NCBI GenBank assembly: GCA_902526645.1
Contig: CABZLS010000005.1
Coordinates: 1-64,000 of the forward strand
Direction: 5' to 3'
Source: an uncultured Pelagibacteraceae bacterium
GTDB lineage: Bacteria; Pseudomonadota; Alphaproteobacteria; Pelagibacterales; Pelagibacteraceae
DNA length: 64,000 bases
Part shown: in pieces, positions 5,228-14,817 of the stretch
Layout: the number at the start of each line of letters is the position of its first letter
Numbering within the stretch: position 1 is the first letter of the stretch
Notes under the pieces: generated by a model
Database searches by the model: none
The model's input: only the letters and a program-made list of their open reading frames with translations
Told to the model about the DNA's origin: nothing
Program-made: the position numbers and the translations under genes

Positions 5228-6661
5228 ATGAAAGTAACAATAGAAAATAAAAAAGGTTTAAACAAAGATGTAAAAGTTTTTGTCGATAAGAAGACAATTA
5301 ATACTTACATGGATCAAAAATATGAAGAAATTAAAGGAACTATTAATCTTAAAGGTTTTAGACCAGGTAAAGTACCCAGAGAAGTTTTAAAAAGACAATT
5401 TGGTAAAGCAGTTTTTGGGGAAGTTTTAGATAAAGTTTTAAAAGAAACATCAACTAAAGCTTTGGAGGAAAATAAAATAAAACCAGCCGGACAACCTAAA
5501 TTAGATCTTAAAACTTATGGAGAAGATAAAGATTTAGAGTACGTATTGTCTGTAACTGAACTTCCAAAAGTAGAACTAAAATCTATTGAAAATATAAAGT
5601 TCGATGAATACTCAGTTAAGATAGATCAAGCCGAGACTGAAAAGAGAATTAAAGATATTGCAAAAAATCAACCTAATTTTAAAGAGGCTGGAAAAGATAT
5701 TAAAGCAAAAGAAGGAGATCTTGTTGTTTTTGATTACAATGCAACAATTGATGATAAACCATTCAAAGGAGGAGAAGGAAAAAATACACAATTAACACTC
5801 GGTAAAGATTTATTTTTAAAAGGATTTGATAAACAATTGATTGGGGTAAAAAAAGGTGATGAAAAAATTGTTGAGGCGACTCTTCCCGAAAATTTTCCTG
5901 AAAAAGAATTAATTAACAAAAAAGCAAAGTTTAAATGTTTTGTTTTAGCTGTAAAAAACCCTGATGAAGTTAAAATTGATGATCAATTCGCAAAAAATCT
6001 TGGAGCAAAAGATTTAAATGATCTTAAATCTTTAATAACAAAACAAATTAATGATGAATATAAAAATTCTTTAGATCGATTAACTAAAAATCAAATATTA
6101 AAAGAAATTGAAAAATTTAAAATAAGTGAAATACCAGAGAATTTACTTGAAGAAGAAGTTAAAATTCTTTCTCAAGGGATGTCAGAGGAAGATGTCAAAA
6201 AGAGTAAAAACAATTTTGAAGAAATAGCAAAAAAAAGAATTAAAGTTGGTTTGATATTGAACGAATTTGGTGAGAAAAATCAAATAAAAGTTACTGAACA
6301 AGAACTTCAAATTGAAGTTCAAAAACAAATACAAATGATGCCAGGTCAAGAAAAAATGGTGATGGATTTTTATAAAAAGAATCCTAATGCACTAGCTAGT
6401 TTAAGGGGTACTGTATACGAGGAGAAAATTTTAAATGCAATTAAACAAAAAGGTAAATCTTCTAAAAAAGAAATTTCCAAAGATGAAGCTGAAAAAATTT
6501 TAAAACAATCTCAAAAACAACAACTAGATCAAGAGCTTAAAGATCAAAGAAAATCAGATAAAAAGGTCGAAACAAAAAAAACATCTATAAACAAAAATAA
6601 GCCAAAAAAGACAAAAAATAAATCAGTAACTATAAAGACAAAAAAAGTTAGCAAAAAGTAA
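5228..6661 (+). CDS. tig: Trigger factor (ribosome-associated chaperone/peptidyl-prolyl isomerase)
   Basis: A 477-residue trigger factor, the chaperone that binds ribosomal protein L23 at the tunnel exit and shields nascent chains. The ribosome-binding signature [17 protein letters not shown] is at about residues 40-56. The FKBP-type domain follows at about 150-235 ([32 protein letters not shown]), then the helical C-terminal arms. About 65 residues at the C-terminus form an extra lysine-rich tail ([16 protein letters not shown]-like), making it longer than the roughly 430 residues of E. coli. It precedes clpP, clpX and lon, the usual alphaproteobacterial order. The region before it contains the tRNA-like repeat cluster. 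Confidence 0.95.
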   Translation: MKVTIENKKGLNKDVKVFVDKKTINTYMDQKYEEIKGTINLKGFRPGKVPREVLKRQFGKAVFGEVLDKVLKETSTKALEENKIKPAGQPKLDLKTYGEDKDLEYVLSVTELPKVELKSIENIKFDEYSVKIDQAETEKRIKDIAKNQPNFKEAGKDIKAKEGDLVVFDYNATIDDKPFKGGEGKNTQLTLGKDLFLKGFDKQLIGVKKGDEKIVEATLPENFPEKELINKKAKFKCFVLAVKNPDEVKIDDQFAKNLGAKDLNDLKSLITKQINDEYKNSLDRLTKNQILKEIEKFKISEIPENLLEEEVKILSQGMSEEDVKKSKNNFEEIAKKRIKVGLILNEFGEKNQIKVTEQELQIEVQKQIQMMPGQEKMVMDFYKKNPNALASLRGTVYEEKILNAIKQKGKSSKKEISKDEAEKILKQSQKQQLDQELKDQRKSDKKVETKKTSINKNKPKKTKNKSVTIKTKKVSKK

Positions 6662-6693
6662 TCTCAAGTTGTATAAGTAGTACGAATCAACTT

Positions 6694-7305
6694 ATGACAA
6701 ACAAAATTTTTGAACAAATGAGCAATCTGGTACCTATGGTCGTAGAACAATCAAGTAGAGGAGAAAGGGCATATGATATTTACTCAAGACTCCTTAAAGA
6801 GAGAATAATTTTTTTGACAGGTCAGATAAATGACAATGTTGCGTCACTTGTTACAGCTCAATTATTATTTTTAGAGGCAGAGGATCCTAAAAAAGAAATA
6901 TATTTATATATTAATAGTCCAGGAGGTTTAGTTACCTCAGGGTTAGGTATCTATGATACAATGCAATATATAAAACCCGATGTTTCAACTTTATGTATTG
7001 GTCAAGCAGCATCGATGGGGTCTTTTTTACTATCTGCTGGCACCAAAGGAAAAAGATTTTCATTACCAAATTCAAGAATAATGGTTCACCAACCATCAGC
7101 TGGATTTCAGGGCCAAGCAACAGATATCGAAATTCATGCTAATGAAGTTTTATCTTTAAAAAAAAGATTAAATGAGATTTATTCTAAACAAACAGGTAAA
7201 TCGGTAGACGATATCAAATCAGCATTAGAAAGAGATAATTTTATGACAGCTGATGCAGCTAAGTCTTTTGGATTAATAGATGAAGTGGTAGAGAAAAGGT
7301 CTTAA
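6694..7305 (+). CDS. clpP: ATP-dependent Clp protease proteolytic subunit
   Basis: A 203-residue ClpP serine peptidase that assembles into a tetradecamer and degrades proteins fed by ClpX. The catalytic triad is visible: Ser107 in [11 protein letters not shown], His132 in [11 protein letters not shown] and Asp181 in ERDNFMTA. Gly-rich INSPGG (residues 73-78) forms the oxyanion region. The N-terminus [19 protein letters not shown] is the normal short propeptide plus axial loop. It lies 32 bases after tig and 89 bases before clpX. A -10-like TATAAG (6672-6677) suggests its own promoter. A six-base inverted repeat (AAGTTG / CAACTT, 6666-6693) sits just before the start. Confidence 0.97.
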   Translation: MTNKIFEQMSNLVPMVVEQSSRGERAYDIYSRLLKERIIFLTGQINDNVASLVTAQLLFLEAEDPKKEIYLYINSPGGLVTSGLGIYDTMQYIKPDVSTLCIGQAASMGSFLLSAGTKGKRFSLPNSRIMVHQPSAGFQGQATDIEIHANEVLSLKKRLNEIYSKQTGKSVDDIKSALERDNFMTADAAKSFGLIDEVVEKRS

Positions 7306-7357
7306 AATACTATATATTGATATTTACACATTCCTAACTTGATTAGTGTGAGTCATT

Positions 7358-7363
7358 TATAAT
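7358..7363 (+). promoter_or_regulatory. -10 box of a clpX promoter
   Basis: A perfect TATAAT lies 31 bases before the clpX ATG in the 89-base clpP-clpX spacer. A TTGATT sequence (7339-7344) is present upstream, but its spacing of 13 bases is too short for a standard -35 box. Confidence 0.5.
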
Positions 7364-7394
7364 AAAGTAATCTCATTGATTCGTTTACAAACTT

Positions 7395-8660
7395 ATGAGC
7401 ACAAATAATAAAAATATTCTTTACTGTTCTTTCTGCGGCAAAAGCCAACATGAAGTCAGAAAATTAATAGCTGGTCCAACGGTTTTTATATGTGATGAAT
7501 GTGTTGAATTGTGTATGGACATTATCAAAGAGGAAAGCAAAGATACTTTCGTAAAACATCAAGATGGATTGCCCTCACCAAAAGAAATTTGTTCAGTTTT
7601 AGATGACTATGTAATAGGTCAGACACATGCAAAAAAAGTTTTGTCTGTAGCGGTTCACAATCATTATAAAAGATTAAACTATGAAAATAAAACAAGCAAA
7701 AATGTGGAGCTTGCAAAATCAAATATACTTCTTGTTGGTCCGACAGGTTGTGGAAAAACATTATTAGCTCAAACTCTTGCAAGGATACTCGATGTCCCAT
7801 TTACAATGGCTGATGCAACTACCTTGACGGAAGCAGGTTATGTCGGCGAAGATGTAGAGAATATTATTTTAAAATTATTGCAATCTGCAGACTACAACGT
7901 TGAAAAAGCGCAAAGAGGAATTGTTTATATAGATGAGGTCGATAAAATAAGTAGAAAATCTGAAAATCCGTCTATAACAAGAGATGTTTCAGGTGAAGGT
8001 GTTCAACAAGCATTACTTAAAATTATGGAAGGAACTGTTGCAAGTGTTCCTCCGCAAGGTGGAAGAAAACATCCTCAGCAAGAATTTTTACAGGTAGATA
8101 CAACAAACATCTTATTTATTTGTGGAGGTGCTTTTGCGGGTTTAGATAAAATTATTTCTCAAAGAGATAAAGGGACTTCAATAGGCTTTGGAGCTGATGT
8201 AAAAAATACTCAAGATAAAAAAACTGGTGAATGGATGAAGGGCTTAGAACCTGAGGATTTATTAAAATACGGATTAATACCAGAGTTTATAGGAAGATTG
8301 CCCATGATAGCTACTTTAGAAGATCTAGATGATAAATCGTTGATAAAAATTTTACAAGAACCTAAGAACTCCTTAATTAAACAATATCAAGAATTATTTA
8401 AACTTGATGGTGCGAAACTAACCTTCAAAGATAATGCGTTGAAAGAGATAGCAATTAAAGCAATAAATAAAAAAACTGGGGCTAGAGGACTAAGATCAAT
8501 TTTAGAGAATATATTGTTGAAAACGATGTATGATTTACCAAGCCAGGATAATATTGATGAGGTGATAATAGATTCTTCTGTAGTAAAAGGTCAGTCACAG
8601 CCAATAATTGTCCATTCTAAGACTGATAAAAATAAAACAAACAAGACATCAGCGGCGTAA
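7395..8660 (+). CDS. clpX: ATP-dependent Clp protease ATP-binding subunit ClpX
   Basis: A 421-residue AAA+ unfoldase that recognises tagged substrates and threads them into ClpP. The N-terminal zinc-binding domain has CSFCGKS and CDECVELC at about residues 10-36. The Walker A motif GPTGCGKT starts at about residue 115 and Walker B is [10 protein letters not shown]. The pore loop region GYVGEDVE and the ClpP-contacting IGF loop (TSIGFGAD) are present, as are sensor 1 and the C-terminal GARGLRSI. Length and order are normal for the family. It lies between clpP and lon, each with its own short spacer and a -10-like box. Confidence 0.97.
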   Translation: MSTNNKNILYCSFCGKSQHEVRKLIAGPTVFICDECVELCMDIIKEESKDTFVKHQDGLPSPKEICSVLDDYVIGQTHAKKVLSVAVHNHYKRLNYENKTSKNVELAKSNILLVGPTGCGKTLLAQTLARILDVPFTMADATTLTEAGYVGEDVENIILKLLQSADYNVEKAQRGIVYIDEVDKISRKSENPSITRDVSGEGVQQALLKIMEGTVASVPPQGGRKHPQQEFLQVDTTNILFICGGAFAGLDKIISQRDKGTSIGFGADVKNTQDKKTGEWMKGLEPEDLLKYGLIPEFIGRLPMIATLEDLDDKSLIKILQEPKNSLIKQYQELFKLDGAKLTFKDNALKEIAIKAINKKTGARGLRSILENILLKTMYDLPSQDNIDEVIIDSSVVKGQSQPIIVHSKTDKNKTNKTSAA

Positions 8661-8699
8661 TATCCTTAATATCTTACAAAAAGGTATTGCAATATAGAT

Positions 8700-8705
8700 T
8701 ATAAT
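8700..8705 (+). promoter_or_regulatory. -10 box of a lon promoter
   Basis: A perfect TATAAT lies 15 bases before the lon ATG at 8721, in the 60-base clpX-lon spacer. The predicted leader is about 9 bases. No convincing -35 box or heat-shock consensus is seen. Confidence 0.5.
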
Positions 8706-8720
8706 ATCCATATTTGTCGT

Positions 8721-11099
8721 ATGGACGTTAAAATAACATTACCATTACTTCCCTTAAGAGATATTGTAGTTTTTCCTTCTATGGTGATCCCTCTCTTTGT
8801 AGGAAGGGATAAATCTATATCAGCATTAAATGAAGTTATGAAAAAAGATAAAAAGATTATTTTAGTAACTCAAAAAAATTCTGAAATTGATGATCCAAAG
8901 AAAACAGATATTTTTATGTATGGTTGTGAAGGGAATATATTACAACTTTTAAAATTACCAGATGGAACAGTTAAAGTTTTAGTGGAGGGAATTAAAAGAG
9001 TAAAGATTTTAGACTTTAAAGATAATGAAAAGTTTATAAATTGTGATTTTACTCCATTAAATGATATTTTTGAAAAAGATGAGGATTTATATCCTCTAGC
9101 GGCTACAGCAGTAAGAAGATTAGAAAAATTAACTTCAATAAATAAAAAAGTTTCAAGCGAGACAATTAACTCAATTAAACAATTAAAAGATCCTTCACAA
9201 ATAGCAGATAATATTGCCTCTCATATATCAGCTACAATTTCAGAAAAACAACAAATCTTTGAGACTGCAGATGTTAAAAAGAGATTAAATTCAATTATTA
9301 AAATAATGGAAAACGAAACAAGCATAATTGGTGTTGAAAAAAGAATTCGAGGTAGAGTGAAAACACAAATGGAGAAGACTCAAAGAGAATATTATTTAAA
9401 TGAGCAGCTAAAAGCCATACAAAAAGAACTAGGTGAAATTGAAGATGGTAAGGATGAAAGCACCAGTTTAAATAAAGCTATTATAAAAGCTAAAATGCCT
9501 AAAGAAGTAGAGAAAAAATGTTTACAAGAACTTAAAAAGTTAAAAAACATGAGCCCTATGTCAGCTGAAGCAACAGTAGTAAGAAATTATTTGGATTGGA
9601 TGACTGAACTTCCTTGGTATAAAAAAAGTCCCGTAGATATAGATTTAAAAAAAGCTTTAGAAATATTGGATAAAGATCATTTCGGGTTAGAGAAGGTTAA
9701 GGAAAGAATTATTGAATTTTTAGCAGTTCAAAAAAGAATGGAAAAGATTAAAGGTCCAATATTATGCTTAGTAGGTCCTCCTGGTGTAGGGAAAACTTCT
9801 CTGGGAAAATCAATTGCTAAAGCTACAAATAGAGAGTTTGTAAGAATGTCAGTTGGTGGAATGAGAGATGAAGCAGAAATTAGAGGGCATAGAAGAACTT
9901 ATATCGGATCTTTACCAGGGAAAATAATTCAAATGATGAAAAAAGCTGGTACCAAAAATCCTTTGGTGCTGTTAGATGAAATAGATAAAATAGGAAACGA
10001 TTACAGAGGTGATCCATCTTCTGCATTACTTGAAGCTTTAGATCCAGAGCAAAATACCACATTCAATGATCATTATCTAGAAGTTGATTATGACTTATCA
10101 GATGTAATGTTTGTGACAACAGCAAACACACTAAATATATTACCTCCTTTATTAGACAGAATGGAAGTAATAAGGTTAGCTGGTTATACTGAAGATGAAA
10201 AAATTAATATTGCGAACAAATATTTACTACCAAAACAAATAAAAGATAATGGTGTTAAAGAAAAAGAGATGAATTTAGAAAATGATATTATTCAAGAAAT
10301 AATAAGGAGTTATACAAAAGAGTCTGGTGTTAGAAATTTAGAAAGAGAAATTTCTAAAGTTGCGAGAAAAGTTGTAAAAAAAGTTGTCTCTGGAGAAGAA
10401 AAAGAAGTTAAAATTGATAAGAAAAACTTACCTGATTTCTTAGGTGTTCCTAAATTTAAGTCTGGTGAGTTAGAGACTGAAAATAGAGTTGGAATTGTAA
10501 CGGGCTTAGCTTGGACAGAATATGGTGGTGAAATTTTGAAAATAGAGACAGCAACTATGCCAGGAAAGGGTCGTATGCAAATTACTGGAAAACTTGGTGA
10601 TGTAATGCAAGAGTCTGTTAAAGCAGCAAAATCATTCGTAAGATCTAAATGTCTAGAATATGGAATTATACCACCAACTTTTGAAAAAAAAGATTTTCAT
10701 ATTCACGTTCCAGAGGGAGCAACACCAAAAGATGGCCCTTCTGCAGGTATCGGAATGGTCACTTCAATAGTATCCTCAATTACAAATATACCAGTAAAAA
10801 AAGATGTTGCGATGACAGGAGAAGTGACGTTAACAGGACAAGTTTTGCCAATTGGTGGCTTAAAAGAAAAACTCATTGCAGCACATAGGGCAGGAATTAA
10901 AGAAGTTTTAATTCCAAAAGAAAATGAAAAAGATTTAGTTGACATGCCAAAAAAAATAGTTGATGAAATTATAATAACGCCAGTGGAATTTGCTGATGAA
11001 GTTTTAAAAATTGCATTAACTAAAGAACTTAAAAAAATTGAATGGGTAGAAGTTGATATGTCTAAAAAAGATGACAAATCCCAAGCTAGTATTCAGTAA
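8721..11099 (+). CDS. lon: ATP-dependent protease Lon (LonA)
   Basis: A 792-residue LonA protease, slightly longer than E. coli Lon (784). The N-terminal substrate-binding domain begins LPLLPLRDIVVFPSMVIPL. A coiled-coil linker with REYYLNEQLKAIQKELGE precedes the AAA+ module, with Walker A GPPGVGKTS and Walker B LVLLDEIDKIG. The C-terminal peptidase carries the Ser-Lys dyad: Ser674 in KDGPSAGIGM and the Lys of GGLKEKLIAAHRAG, about 43 residues later. It degrades misfolded and short-lived regulatory proteins in the cytosol. It ends the tig-clpP-clpX-lon block; 179 bases without a gene follow before tRNA-Val. Confidence 0.97.
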   Translation: MDVKITLPLLPLRDIVVFPSMVIPLFVGRDKSISALNEVMKKDKKIILVTQKNSEIDDPKKTDIFMYGCEGNILQLLKLPDGTVKVLVEGIKRVKILDFKDNEKFINCDFTPLNDIFEKDEDLYPLAATAVRRLEKLTSINKKVSSETINSIKQLKDPSQIADNIASHISATISEKQQIFETADVKKRLNSIIKIMENETSIIGVEKRIRGRVKTQMEKTQREYYLNEQLKAIQKELGEIEDGKDESTSLNKAIIKAKMPKEVEKKCLQELKKLKNMSPMSAEATVVRNYLDWMTELPWYKKSPVDIDLKKALEILDKDHFGLEKVKERIIEFLAVQKRMEKIKGPILCLVGPPGVGKTSLGKSIAKATNREFVRMSVGGMRDEAEIRGHRRTYIGSLPGKIIQMMKKAGTKNPLVLLDEIDKIGNDYRGDPSSALLEALDPEQNTTFNDHYLEVDYDLSDVMFVTTANTLNILPPLLDRMEVIRLAGYTEDEKINIANKYLLPKQIKDNGVKEKEMNLENDIIQEIIRSYTKESGVRNLEREISKVARKVVKKVVSGEEKEVKIDKKNLPDFLGVPKFKSGELETENRVGIVTGLAWTEYGGEILKIETATMPGKGRMQITGKLGDVMQESVKAAKSFVRSKCLEYGIIPPTFEKKDFHIHVPEGATPKDGPSAGIGMVTSIVSSITNIPVKKDVAMTGEVTLTGQVLPIGGLKEKLIAAHRAGIKEVLIPKENEKDLVDMPKKIVDEIIITPVEFADEVLKIALTKELKKIEWVEVDMSKKDDKSQASIQ

Positions 11100-11233
11100 T
11101 ATAAAATTATTCCTCTTGAAACTTTTAGATCTTAATTATCTGTGACTTTTTGATTATTAAATTTTAGTAATTCTATATTAATACCACATACTCAAAAATT
11201 TAATTTTAGCTATTTTTTAATATTTTATTCAAC

Positions 11234-11273
11234 TTGACCTTATTGTACTAAAAGATATAAAACACTATATTTT
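11234..11273 (+). promoter_or_regulatory. Promoter of the tRNA-Val/tRNA-Asp unit
   Basis: TTGACC (11234-11239), a 16-base spacer and TATAAA (11256-11261) form a strong sigma-70 promoter ending 17 bases before tRNA-Val. The rest of the 11100-11278 gap contains no ORF or structure that I can support. The sequence after the -10 box, ACACTATATTTT, is nearly the same as at tRNA-Leu. Confidence 0.85.
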
Positions 11274-11278
11274 GGTGA

Positions 11279-11354
11279 GGGCGGTTAGCTCAGTTGGTAG
11301 AGCATCTCGTTTACACCGAGGGGGTCAAAGGTTCGAGTCCTTTACTGCCCACCA
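11279..11354 (+). tRNA. tRNA-Val (anticodon TAC)
   Basis: A 76-nt class I tRNA with encoded CCA. The acceptor GGGCGGT pairs with ACTGCCC. The D-arm is AGCTCAGTTGGTAGAGC, and the anticodon loop TTTACAC gives TAC. The T-arm is AGGTTCGAGTCCTT. It is transcribed with tRNA-Asp, 14 bases downstream. Confidence 0.96.
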
Positions 11355-11368
11355 AAAGAATCAAAAGT

Positions 11369-11445
11369 GGGGGTGTAGCTCAGTTGGTTAGAGCGATCGC
11401 CTGTCACGCGATAGGTCGAGGGTTCGAGTCCCTTCACTCCCGCCA
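11369..11445 (+). tRNA. tRNA-Asp (anticodon GTC)
   Basis: A 77-nt class I tRNA with encoded CCA. The acceptor GGGGGTG pairs with CACTCCC, and the discriminator is G. The anticodon stem ATCGC/GCGAT encloses CTGTCAC, giving GTC. It follows tRNA-Val closely and should be processed from the same transcript. Confidence 0.96.
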
Positions 11446-11462
11446 CTTCTTAAAGTTAGAGC

Positions 11463-11477
11463 TGATAATTATTATCA
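11463..11477 (+). terminator. Possible terminator hairpin after tRNA-Asp
   Basis: A perfect 15-base palindrome (TGATAAT, T, ATTATCA) lies 17 bases after tRNA-Asp. It is flanked by AGCT copies that can extend the stem and is followed by a T-rich stretch (TATATTTT). The stem is all AT in its core, so termination strength is doubtful. Confidence 0.3.
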
Positions 11478-11535
11478 ATTAAGCTGTATATTTTGAATAA
11501 TGTGACCTAACACCACTTCATCTAGCTTTAAAAAA

Positions 11536-11552
11536 TGATATATATTCCACCA
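11536..11552 (+). promoter_or_regulatory. Candidate leaderless promoter of the nuo operon
   Basis: TGA followed by TATATA (11539-11544) is an extended -10 element with seven bases to the nuoA ATG at 11552. It would start transcription at or just before the start codon. The run of TA dinucleotides makes the exact hexamer uncertain. Confidence 0.45.
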
Positions 11553-11920
11553 TGACAGCGGAATTTTTAAAAGATTATTTACCTATAATTTTGTTCCTAG
11601 TTATAGCACTAGGACTAAGTTGTGCGTTTATAGTTATAAATTTTATCTTATCTCCAAAAAATCCAGATCCAGAAAAGTTATCAGCTTATGAATGTGGATT
11701 TGAACCATTTCAAGACTCAAGAATGGAATTTGATGTAAGATTTTATTTAGTTGCAATTTTATTTATTATTTTTGATCTTGAAATTGCATTTTTATTTCCA
11801 TGGGCAATCTCTTTGGGAAATATTGGCATCTTAGGTTTTACGTCAATGATGATTTTTCTATTCATACTTACAATTGGATTCATTTATGAATGGAAAAAGG
11901 GTGCATTAGACTGGGAATAA
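11552..11920 (+). CDS. nuoA: NADH-quinone oxidoreductase subunit A
   Basis: A 122-residue membrane subunit of complex I with three transmembrane helices (about residues 8-30, 65-87 and 92-112). The conserved loop [22 protein letters not shown], at residues 44-65, includes the Cys that contacts the quinone site. Length and motif are normal. It starts the full nuoA-N operon, in which NADH oxidation is coupled to proton translocation. The preceding extended -10 element implies a leaderless or nearly leaderless mRNA. Confidence 0.97.
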   Translation: MTAEFLKDYLPIILFLVIALGLSCAFIVINFILSPKNPDPEKLSAYECGFEPFQDSRMEFDVRFYLVAILFIIFDLEIAFLFPWAISLGNIGILGFTSMMIFLFILTIGFIYEWKKGALDWE

Positions 11921-11930
11921 AATTTTTTAA

Positions 11931-12446
11931 ATGAATAATAAATTAGATCAAGTACCTGATGAATTTAAAAAACTTGCCGAAGATTTTGGTAAGAATGGTT
12001 TTATAACTACATCACTAGAAAACTTGGTAAATTGGTCAAGATCTGGTTCTTTGCATTGGATGACATTTGGTCTTGCTTGTTGTGCTGTGGAAATGATGCA
12101 GACAGCGATGCCGAGATACGATCTTGAAAGATTTGGTGCTGCACCAAGAGGATCGCCTAGACAATCTGATGTGATGATTGTCGCTGGAACTTTAACAAAT
12201 AAAATGGCTCCTGCTTTAAGAAAAGTTTATGATCAAATGCCAGAACCAAGATATGTAATATCAATGGGAAGCTGTGCAAATGGTGGGGGCTATTATCATT
12301 ACTCATATTCTGTTGTAAGAGGTTGTGATCGTATAGTACCTGTTGATGTTTATGTACCAGGTTGTCCACCTTCGGCTGAAGCATTGTTGTATGGTATAAT
12401 GCAATTACAAAAAAAAATTAGAAATAAAGGCTCATTTCATAGATAA
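11931..12446 (+). CDS. nuoB: NADH-quinone oxidoreductase subunit B
   Basis: A 171-residue peripheral-arm subunit that carries the terminal [4Fe-4S] cluster N2 next to the quinone-binding cavity. The cluster cysteines are seen in [22 protein letters not shown] and [11 protein letters not shown]. The adjacent Cys-Cys pair is characteristic of this subunit. It lies ten bases after nuoA and one base before nuoC, with no internal promoter evident. Confidence 0.97.
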   Translation: MNNKLDQVPDEFKKLAEDFGKNGFITTSLENLVNWSRSGSLHWMTFGLACCAVEMMQTAMPRYDLERFGAAPRGSPRQSDVMIVAGTLTNKMAPALRKVYDQMPEPRYVISMGSCANGGGYYHYSYSVVRGCDRIVPVDVYVPGCPPSAEALLYGIMQLQKKIRNKGSFHR

Positions 12447-12447
12447 G

Positions 12448-13053
12448 ATGAATAATTTAATTGATTTAGAAAAAAAAATTAATTCAGAACTGACTACAAA
12501 AATAAATAAGACTTTAATTAAACATAATCAAATTTATGTTGAAATTGATAAGGAAGATCTAATTGACGTTGTCTTATTCTTAAAAACCAACAAAGATATT
12601 AAATTTAGACAATTAATTGATATCACAGTTGTAGATTTTCCTGAGGAAACACAAAGATTTAAAATTGTTTATTTATTTTTAAGTCACGAGTTTAATCACA
12701 GAATGATATTAAGTTATTCTATAAATGAAAATGAACTTATCTCCTCTTTAACATCTGTATTTCCATCAGCTAATTGGATGGAAAGAGAAGTTTTTGATAT
12801 GTATGGAGTAAACTTTAAAGATCATCCTGATTTAAGAAGAATATTGACTGATTATGGTTTTGAAGGTCACCCATTAAGAAAAGATTTTCCTTTAACCGGC
12901 CATACAGAAGTTAGGTATAGTGAAGAGAAAAAAAAAGTTGTTAATGAACCAGTTAAACTGGAACAAAACTATAGAAATTTTGATTATGAGAGTCCTTGGG
13001 AAGGAACAAATTATATAAAAGAAATATCAGAAGCTAATGACAAAAAAAATTAA
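12448..13053 (+). CDS. nuoC: NADH-quinone oxidoreductase subunit C
   Basis: A 201-residue subunit of about 30 kDa-family type that packs against NuoD and NuoB in the connecting module. The family signature is [29 protein letters not shown], at about residues 110-140, followed by [12 protein letters not shown]. The N-terminal 40 residues are poorly conserved, as usual. It is separate from nuoD, not fused as in E. coli, and its end overlaps nuoD by 17 bases. Confidence 0.96.
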   Translation: MNNLIDLEKKINSELTTKINKTLIKHNQIYVEIDKEDLIDVVLFLKTNKDIKFRQLIDITVVDFPEETQRFKIVYLFLSHEFNHRMILSYSINENELISSLTSVFPSANWMEREVFDMYGVNFKDHPDLRRILTDYGFEGHPLRKDFPLTGHTEVRYSEEKKKVVNEPVKLEQNYRNFDYESPWEGTNYIKEISEANDKKN

Positions 13054-14212
13054 AAATTTAAATTTAAATTTTGGTCCACAACATCCTGCTGCCCATGGTG
13101 TGTTAAGATTAATTCTTGAGTTAGATGGTGAAGTTGTGGAAAAAGCAGATCCTCATATTGGCTTATTACATCGAGGAACAGAAAAATTAATTGAAAACAA
13201 AACATATATGCAAGCTGTTCCATATTTTGATCGGCTTGATTATGTTGCTCCCATGAATCAAGAACACGCCTTTGCTTTAGCTATTGAAAAAATTTTAAAA
13301 ATAGATGTTCCCATAAGAGCACAATATATTAGAGTTATGTTTTGTGAAATTGGAAGAATATTAAGCCATATATTAAATGTTACTACTCAAGCTTTAGATG
13401 TGGGTGCTTTAACCCCATCATTATGGGGATTTGAGGAAAGAGAAACATTAATGACTTTTTATGAACGAGCTTCTGGGTCAAGATTACATGCAAATTATTT
13501 TAGGGCTGGTGGAGTTCACCAAGATTTACCAGCTGGTCTTGAGAACGATATAGCAAAATTTTGTGAAACTTTTCCAAAGATAATAAACGATCTTGAAAAT
13601 CTTTTGACTGATAATAGGATATTTAAACAAAGAAATGTTGATATTGGTGTAGTAACTAAAGATGATGCATTAGATTACTCTTTTAGTGGTGTAATGATTA
13701 GAGGGTCGGGTATTCCATGGGATCTAAGGAAATCCCAACCCTACGATTGTTACGATCAATTAGAATTTAAAATTCCCGTAGGTAAAAATGGTGATTGTTA
13801 TGATCGTTATTTATGCAGAATTGAGGAAATGAAGGAAAGTATATCAATTATCAAACAATGTTTAGCAAGAATGGAGAAGGGTCCAATAAAAACTTTTGAT
13901 GGAAAAATATCTCCACCATCTAAGGCAGAAATAAAACAATCGATGGAAGCATTGATACATCACTTCAAACTATTCACAGAGGGTTATCGTGTGCCAAAAG
14001 ACGAAATTTATACTGCTGTTGAAGCACCTAAAGGTGAATTTGGTGTATATTTAATTTCAGATGGATCAAGTAAACCCTATAAGTGTAAAATTCGAGCACC
14101 AGGATTTTCACATTTACAATCTATGGATTATTTAATTAAGGGTCACATGTTAGCAGATGTGCCTGCAGTACTTGGTTCTCTTGATATAGTTTTTGGAGAG
14201 GTTGATAGATGA
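13037..14212 (+). CDS. nuoD: NADH-quinone oxidoreductase subunit D
   Basis: A 391-residue 49-kDa-type subunit that forms most of the quinone-binding pocket with NuoB. The N-terminal [16 protein letters not shown] contains the conserved His pair of the quinone site. Further family blocks are [26 protein letters not shown] and the C-terminal [13 protein letters not shown]. The chosen ATG at 13037 overlaps nuoC by 17 bases and places the quinone motif at residue 11, the usual position. Its last bases overlap nuoE by four. Confidence 0.97.
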   Translation: MTKKIKNLNLNFGPQHPAAHGVLRLILELDGEVVEKADPHIGLLHRGTEKLIENKTYMQAVPYFDRLDYVAPMNQEHAFALAIEKILKIDVPIRAQYIRVMFCEIGRILSHILNVTTQALDVGALTPSLWGFEERETLMTFYERASGSRLHANYFRAGGVHQDLPAGLENDIAKFCETFPKIINDLENLLTDNRIFKQRNVDIGVVTKDDALDYSFSGVMIRGSGIPWDLRKSQPYDCYDQLEFKIPVGKNGDCYDRYLCRIEEMKESISIIKQCLARMEKGPIKTFDGKISPPSKAEIKQSMEALIHHFKLFTEGYRVPKDEIYTAVEAPKGEFGVYLISDGSSKPYKCKIRAPGFSHLQSMDYLIKGHMLADVPAVLGSLDIVFGEVDR

Positions 14213-14817
14213 GCCTAAGAAGACCTGCAAAAAATCAACCTGAAAATTTCGAATTTAGCTCTTCTTCATTAGAGGCAGCAAAAAGTATTGTTGCAAAATA
14301 TCCTGAAGGTAAACAACAAAGTGCTGTAATGGCATTGTTATATATTGCCCAGAAACAAAATGATAACTGGATACCTTTAGCTGCAATGAAATACATCGCA
14401 AAATTTTTAGATATGCCATACATAAAAGTTTATGAAGTTGCTACTTTCTATAGCATGTATAATTTATCCCCTGTGGGCAAGTATTTTATTCAAGTATGTA
14501 CTACAACTCCGTGCATGATAAGGGGTGCGAACAAATTAGTTGAAGCATGTAAAGAAAAAATTTCAGAAAATGAGTCAGTTCTTTCAAATGATAAAAGCTG
14601 CTCATGGATGGAAGTTGAGTGTTTGGGCGCATGTGTCAATGCTCCGATGATGCAAATTAATGATGAATACTATGAAGATCTTGATAAAGAAAAAACTTTA
14701 AAGATTTTAGACAAAATTTTAAATGGAGAAAAACCAACACCTGGCTCTTATAGAGGAAGAATAAATAACGAGCCAGAGAATAATAGAAAAACACTTATGG
14801 ATTTTAAAAATGCTTAA
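14209..14817 (+). CDS. nuoE: NADH-quinone oxidoreductase subunit E
   Basis: A 202-residue thioredoxin-fold subunit of the NADH-dehydrogenase module that carries the [2Fe-2S] cluster N1a. The four cysteines occur in [11 protein letters not shown] and [10 protein letters not shown]. The N-terminal helical region includes [14 protein letters not shown]. The gene starts with an ATGA overlap with nuoD and overlaps nuoF by eight bases. Confidence 0.96.
   Translation: MSLRRPAKNQPENFEFSSSSLEAAKSIVAKYPEGKQQSAVMALLYIAQKQNDNWIPLAAMKYIAKFLDMPYIKVYEVATFYSMYNLSPVGKYFIQVCTTTPCMIRGANKLVEACKEKISENESVLSNDKSCSWMEVECLGACVNAPMMQINDEYYEDLDKEKTLKILDKILNGEKPTPGSYRGRINNEPENNRKTLMDFKNA

Noticed and set aside
5022-5231. 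A 69-codon plus-strand frame across tRNA-Leu and the repeat cluster
   Set aside because: It reads through a well-formed tRNA and a structured repeat and ends at the tig start; the protein has no family character.
6666-6693. Inverted repeat AAGTTG/CAACTT before clpP as an operator
   Set aside because: Six-base arms in AT-rich DNA are expected by chance, so it is mentioned only in the clpP entry.
10703-11077. A 124-codon minus-strand frame inside lon
   Set aside because: It lies opposite the conserved Lon protease domain, is serine/phenylalanine-rich as expected from reverse translation of lysine-rich coding DNA, and has no promoter.
11294-11482. A 62-codon frame covering tRNA-Val and tRNA-Asp
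   Set aside because: It is a translation of two tRNA genes, a well-known source of spurious annotations.
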